This document shows, piece by piece, positions 13,570 through 16,899 of a stretch of DNA of 16,899 bases (position 1 is the stretch's first letter; each line of letters opens with the position of its first letter). This DNA comes from Clostridia bacterium (GTDB taxonomy: Bacteria; Bacillota; Clostridia; Oscillospirales; Acutalibacteraceae): positions 1-16,899 of the forward strand of contig JAFYJR010000067.1 of the NCBI GenBank assembly GCA_017538005.1. Direction: 5' to 3'. The translations under genes were made by a program, and so were the position numbers. The notes under the pieces were generated by a model. That model worked only from the letters and a program-made list of their open reading frames with translations. It did not search any database and was not told where the DNA came from.

Positions 13570-13600
13570 TTTTCAGAAAAAACAAACATTTTCAGAAAAA
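13570..13600. repeat. Two direct copies of TTTTCAGAAAAA, a CodY-box-like palindrome
   Basis: Identical 12-mers at 13570-13581 and 13589-13600, start to start 19 bp. Each contains the dyad TTTTC-A-GAAAA, which matches the central 11 positions of the CodY consensus AATTTTCWGAAAATT. They sit between the divergent Abi and flavin-reductase promoters, next to the -35 of the former. Confidence 0.6.
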
Positions 13601-13647
13601 CTATTTGTCCTCATTATAATGATATTTCAGGCAATGTAAACAACTTA

Positions 13648-13697
13648 GGTACGAACGGTAGGGTTTTCGGGACGAACGGTCAAAAATGGTGTATAAT
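13648..13697 (+). promoter_or_regulatory. Flavin-reductase promoter with tandem direct repeats in place of a -35
   Basis: Consensus TATAAT at 13692-13697 with no recognisable -35. Instead two copies of GGKACGAACGGT lie at 13648-13659 and 13669-13680, exactly 21 bp apart (two helical turns). The near copy ends 11 bp before the -10. This is the layout of an activator-dependent promoter. Confidence 0.6.
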
Positions 13698-13719
13698 AAT
13701 CTTAAAAGGAGGGAGAATA

Positions 13720-14223
13720 ATGGATAAGCAAGCATTCAGGAAACTGTCATACGGGGTGTATGTTGTGACGTCCTGGGGCGACGGCGGCAAGCCGACGGGC
13801 TGCACGGCGAATTCCGCCATGCAGGTAACTTCAGATCCCGCCGCCGTCGCCGTCAGCATCAACCACGACAACTACACCAACGAGTGCATCAAAAACACCC
13901 AGAGATTTGCAATAAACATCCTCGGTGAAAACAGTGATCCCGGAATTATCGGAACCTTCGGTTTCAAGAGCGGCAAAGACAACGAAAAGTTCAACAATAA
14001 TCCGACAATAAAGGACTATCTTCCCATTGTCGAGGGCTCCATTGCCTACATCACATGCAAGGTAACAAAAACCCTCGAAACAGAAACCCACACAGTCTTC
14101 CTGGGCGAAGTCACCGGCGCAGAAGTAACCAACCCCAACGACACCCCCATGACCTACGCCTACTACCACAATGTCATCAAAGGCACCTCACCCAAGAACG
14201 CCCCCACCTTCATCGAAGACTGA
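13720..14223 (+). CDS. Flavin reductase family protein (FMN-binding, flavoredoxin/Hrb N-domain type)
   Basis: 167 residues from ATG at 13720. The open frame extends ~200 nt further upstream, but AAAAGGAGGG lies 8 nt before this ATG and the promoter -10 is at 13692, so this start is clear. The sequence has the flavin-reductase-like split barrel: FRKLSYGVYVVTSW, then GCTANSAMQVTSDPAAVAVSIN (the usual N-S-x-x-Q/S-V-S/T flavin region), and INILGENSDPGIIGTFGF. It corresponds to the flavin domain of high-molecular-weight rubredoxins but lacks the C-terminal rubredoxin domain. Such proteins pass electrons from NAD(P)H:rubredoxin reductases to oxygen- or NO-reducing enzymes. With desulfoferrodoxin and rubrerythrin nearby, a role in oxygen stress is likely. 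Confidence 0.88.
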   Translation: MDKQAFRKLSYGVYVVTSWGDGGKPTGCTANSAMQVTSDPAAVAVSINHDNYTNECIKNTQRFAINILGENSDPGIIGTFGFKSGKDNEKFNNNPTIKDYLPIVEGSIAYITCKVTKTLETETHTVFLGEVTGAEVTNPNDTPMTYAYYHNVIKGTSPKNAPTFIED

Positions 14224-14236
14224 AACAAGAACAAAC

Positions 14237-14269
14237 AATCCCCACTCACAAGAGCGGGGATTCTTTCTT
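14237..14269 (+). terminator. Intrinsic terminator after the flavin reductase
   Basis: AATCCCC (14237-14243) pairs with GGGGATT (14256-14262). An inner CTC/GAG extension follows across an A/C mismatch, and then TCTTTCTT. It is placed 13 nt after the stop codon. Confidence 0.8.
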
Positions 14270-14326
14270 GGCAATGTAGTTCTCACAAAATCAAAGGCTC
14301 TCACAGCACAAAAGTTCACACAAAGA

Positions 14327-14354
14327 TTGACTTTAATTTAAAAAATGGTATAAT
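14327..14354 (+). promoter_or_regulatory. Promoter of the Fic gene, with a ~105-nt leader
   Basis: TTGACT (14327-14332), a 16-bp spacer, and TATAAT (14349-14354) preceded by TGG. The leader to the start codon at 14464 is AT-rich and holds an inverted repeat TTTAATTA / TAATTAAA (14400-14407 and 14427-14434), a possible operator or weak hairpin. Nothing else is recognised in it. Confidence 0.75.
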
Positions 14355-14463
14355 TTTTTTAATTAGTCCCCCCTGATAAGTGTGATAACTTAATCAATCT
14401 TTAATTACCTATACGTGTAATATATCTAATTAAAACAACTAACTACTACGGAAAGGAATTCTA

Positions 14464-15648
14464 ATGGAATCAGTTAATCGTGCAGGACGTTTTCAACAAT
14501 GTGACGGGTATAAATCCTTTATTCCCAGCAAATTACCACCAAACCCACCAATTAATATTGATTTAGAAATGCAAACTCTTCTGTCCATCGCAGACCGTGC
14601 ACTAGGTCGCCTTGACGGAATCACACAGATATTGCCCAACCCCGAATTATTTGTTGCTATGTATGTCCAAAAAGAAGCCGTTCTAAGTTCCCAAATCGAA
14701 GGTACTCAAGCTTCATTTGCTGACATTCTCAGCGCAGAATACCAAAATGGCAATGATCAAATACTAAACTACATTGAAGAAATATCAAACTATGTTGCTG
14801 CTATGAATTGGGGACTTGAACAGTTAAATGATTTTCCCCTTAGTTTGCGGCTAATACGTGAAATACACAAAATACTTCTTAAGAATACCCGTGGTTCAAC
14901 AAGAAATCCCGGAGAATTTAGAAGGTCCCAAAACTGGATAGGGCCACAAGGATGCACACTGCATACTGCGACATTTGTGCCTCCAACAGTACCGGAAATG
15001 GAAGCTGCACTCGGAGATCTGGAGTTATATCTGCACGAAGACGATTATATGCCTGCACTTATAAAAATTGCTCTAATACATGCGCAGTTTGAAAGTATTC
15101 ACCCATTCTTAGATGGTAATGGACGTATAGGACGTTTGCTCATAACCTTTTGGCTTTGTGAACAAGGAATACTTACAAAACCTCTTTTATACTTAAGTTA
15201 CTATTTCAAACAGAACCGTGCGGAATATTATGATCGTCTGATGAACGTAAGAAAAAAAGGTGATTGGGAAAACTGGATAAAATTTTTCTTGCGCGGTGTT
15301 GCCGAAGTAGCAGATGAATCCGTTACATCAGCAAGTGAAATTCTAAAACTAAAAGAAAACTATTCAAAAAAACTCTATGCGAAAGACAGTAGCAACAACT
15401 ACTATCAGCGACTTCTGGAGGAATTATTCGAAAAGCCGTTTATTCGTCGTACCGATATTGTTGATATTCTAAAGATTTCAAATCCGACTGCCGGTAACAT
15501 TATTGATACATTTTGTGAGCTTGATATACTATATGATTTATCTCCCCAAAAACACAGAAACAAATTATATATGTTCAAAGACTATATGAATATTCTTAAC
15601 AGAGGTACCGAATTAATCAACGAACATAGGAGTGAACCAGATGCTTAG
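14464..15648 (+). CDS. Fic family protein (probable AMP-transferase) with N-terminal inhibitory motif and C-terminal winged helix
   Basis: 394 residues. The catalytic Fic loop HPFLDGNGRIGR (His213 to Arg224) is complete, with the histidine that activates the target hydroxyl and the residues that hold the ATP phosphates. Near the N-terminus SSQIEG (75-80) fits the inhibitory helix motif [S/T]xxxE[G/N], with Glu79 expected to block ATP binding until relieved, as in class II Fic proteins. The C-terminal ~90 residues (IRRTDIVDILKISNPTAGNIIDTF) look like a winged helix, typical of this long Fic subtype. The target is unknown. AAAGGA lies 8 nt before the ATG. AT-rich composition and neighbours suggest a mobile defence or stress module rather than a housekeeping gene. 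Confidence 0.95.
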   Translation: MESVNRAGRFQQCDGYKSFIPSKLPPNPPINIDLEMQTLLSIADRALGRLDGITQILPNPELFVAMYVQKEAVLSSQIEGTQASFADILSAEYQNGNDQILNYIEEISNYVAAMNWGLEQLNDFPLSLRLIREIHKILLKNTRGSTRNPGEFRRSQNWIGPQGCTLHTATFVPPTVPEMEAALGDLELYLHEDDYMPALIKIALIHAQFESIHPFLDGNGRIGRLLITFWLCEQGILTKPLLYLSYYFKQNRAEYYDRLMNVRKKGDWENWIKFFLRGVAEVADESVTSASEILKLKENYSKKLYAKDSSNNYYQRLLEELFEKPFIRRTDIVDILKISNPTAGNIIDTFCELDILYDLSPQKHRNKLYMFKDYMNILNRGTELINEHRSEPDA

Positions 15649-15697
15649 TACAACAACGCAGTGGCTCCCTAAAGCCGCTGCTTCACCGGAAACGTAG
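15641..15697 (+). other. Short overlapping reading frame after Fic (18 codons), possible gene remnant
   Basis: ATG at 15641 overlaps the end of the Fic gene in another frame and is preceded by AGGAG at 7 nt, as a coupled downstream gene would be. It encodes MLSTTTQWLPKAAASPET and then stops at TAG. A good start followed at once by a stop suggests either a tiny leader peptide or the 5' stub of a lost gene. The remaining ~55 bases before the next gene show nothing else. Confidence 0.3.
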
Positions 15698-15752
15698 TTG
15701 GTAATCCGAGTTCATATATCATAACCAATTAAAAATAAAGGAGGTCTAAAAT

Positions 15753-16899
15753 ATGCCAATTACATTTTCAAAGCAATTCAATGTGACAAATTCAGTGCTT
15801 AACAACACAGGCGTATTTGATGTAATTCTAGATATAGATACACGAGTATTTATTGATCCCGCATTACTTGAGTTGTGTGATCAACCAGAGTTTGCTGATG
15901 CTCGCCCAAAAGTCGAAAAATACTTTTCAGATATAATCACGCTGTTAAGGCATTCAAAACAGAAAGGAGATATGTGCTGGAAAAAAGCTCAAAAATTAAT
16001 AACATTCAAAGAACTATCTGGCACTTGCTTCGGTTACTCAGAAAACGGAACCGGAGGCAATGCTATTGGCAAACAATTACGCGATATTATATTGCATACA
16101 ATAAAAGAATTAATTGACGAAGGCGAATCTGACCCAGTACTATTTGAGTTGCTTGGTGTATTTCAAGAGAATGTCGGTTGTGACCGCATAAGCGATTTAA
16201 TAACTTTTATTTTGCAAGAGGATATTCTAAAATATACGCAACGTGTGGTGACAGAAGCCAAAATAGATACCATTAAAATTGAACATAATAATAAGCAATA
16301 CTCAACCTGCCTTAATCCTTATAACAGGAAGCCTTTATTACTCCTGCCAAAAGCAATACTAAGTCCCCTACCAGTAGCAAATGGTTTTAATGATATCAGC
16401 CGAATATGTCAAGAGAATGATCGGGTTCGAGAAGAAATCAATGAGTACTTTGATTTTGATAAAAAGAACATTTTGAGCAAGTCACAGATTCTATCATTAA
16501 TGCATAGTAATCAGAGTTTTCGCTCTGCGCTAATAACCGCCTATAAAACCGCGCCCAAAAAAGCATATGACTTTTCAGAAGATCCTGCAGGCGAATATAT
16601 TTGGTTATCCGCGGCGCAAGAATATGTTAATAAGTATCCATTAGATTTAACCCGTAGACCACTTAAAACATCAGAAGATGTTTTTTATGTCGCAAAGACT
16701 ATCTGTAATCACTTTAAATCACTTGTTGAAAACAACGGCCTAAACAAACTCTTATTTAATAATTCAGATGGTTCGCCTAAACACGAGTCAGCAGCACAAC
16801 TTCTGTTCTATGGTATTGCAAATTCATATTGTGAAGCAAATAACCTTAATCTTACCAAGGAAGGCAACAATGGTCGCGGGCAAGTTGATTTCAAACTTG
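15753..16899 (+). CDS. Large protein with possible PD-(D/E)xK-type nuclease motif, C-terminus beyond window
   Basis: Open for 382 codons from ATG at 15753 to the window edge. GGAGG lies about 9 nt before the start. I do not recognise a named family. The N-terminus (FDVILDIDTRVFIDPALLEL) and a central DPVLFELLGVFQENVGCDRISDLITFIL region are typical of globular alpha/beta proteins, without membrane segments. The last visible residues, NNGRGQVDFKL with Asp379, resemble the beta-strand carrying the first acidic residue of a PD-(D/E)xK restriction-type fold; an E-x-K motif would then be expected just beyond the edge. It has the same AT-rich composition as the Fic gene and lies 104 nt after it, probably in one operon. 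A defence nuclease is plausible but not shown. Confidence 0.72.
   Translation, partial: MPITFSKQFNVTNSVLNNTGVFDVILDIDTRVFIDPALLELCDQPEFADARPKVEKYFSDIITLLRHSKQKGDMCWKKAQKLITFKELSGTCFGYSENGTGGNAIGKQLRDIILHTIKELIDEGESDPVLFELLGVFQENVGCDRISDLITFILQEDILKYTQRVVTEAKIDTIKIEHNNKQYSTCLNPYNRKPLLLLPKAILSPLPVANGFNDISRICQENDRVREEINEYFDFDKKNILSKSQILSLMHSNQSFRSALITAYKTAPKKAYDFSEDPAGEYIWLSAAQEYVNKYPLDLTRRPLKTSEDVFYVAKTICNHFKSLVENNGLNKLLFNNSDGSPKHESAAQLLFYGIANSYCEANNLNLTKEGNNGRGQVDFKL

Noticed and set aside
13516..13719. N-terminal extension of the flavin reductase by 68 residues
   Set aside because: The promoter -10 (13692) and a strong ribosome site lie downstream of this start, and the extension lacks similarity to the family.
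1..16899. CRISPR arrays, insertion sequences or replication origin
   Set aside because: No regularly spaced repeats, transposase genes, terminal inverted repeats or DnaA-box clusters were noticed on either strand.

Overview
The window looks like chromosomal DNA of a strictly anaerobic, low-to-mid G+C Bacillota (Clostridia). The reasons are a two-subunit 2-hydroxyacyl-CoA dehydratase with its ATPase activator, a desulfoferrodoxin, a rubrerythrin, strong AGGAGG ribosome sites, and TTGACA/TATAAT promoters often preceded by TG at the extended -10. Metabolic genes are fairly GC-rich. The defence-like genes on the right are clearly AT-richer, which suggests acquisition by transfer.

Left part (1-2260): on the minus strand, a membrane-anchored LCP-like protein is translationally coupled to a transglutaminase-like protein that runs off the left edge. 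Divergent from them, on the plus strand, are tRNA-Thr(TGT) and tRNA-Tyr(GTA) with a shared terminator. The two divergent promoters meet in one palindrome.

Metabolic core (2300-9515): a plus-strand 962-residue iron-sulfur flavoprotein (GltD/NfnB-like with extra Fe-S domains) converges on a minus-strand operon across a bidirectional terminator. The operon reads: 68-aa unknown, CooT-like nickel protein, dehydratase small subunit, dehydratase large subunit, activator ATPase, and a 54-aa membrane protein. The flavoprotein may supply electrons to the activator; this is inference from position and cofactors.

Right part (9560-16899) alternates redox and defence-like modules. The first module (minus strand, 9560-11393) has a strong promoter, a structured leader ending in an intrinsic terminator, an unrecognised 319-aa protein, an overlapping PBECR-like nuclease, and a second structured RNA-like unit with its own promoter and terminator. 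Next come desulfoferrodoxin and rubrerythrin (convergent), then an AbiD/AbiF-type HEPN protein behind a short RNA-plus-terminator leader. A stand-alone flavin reductase follows, then a Fic protein, and last a truncated protein with a possible nuclease motif. The most promising undescribed element is the RNA-protein-nuclease-RNA module at 9560-11393; no function is proven from sequence.
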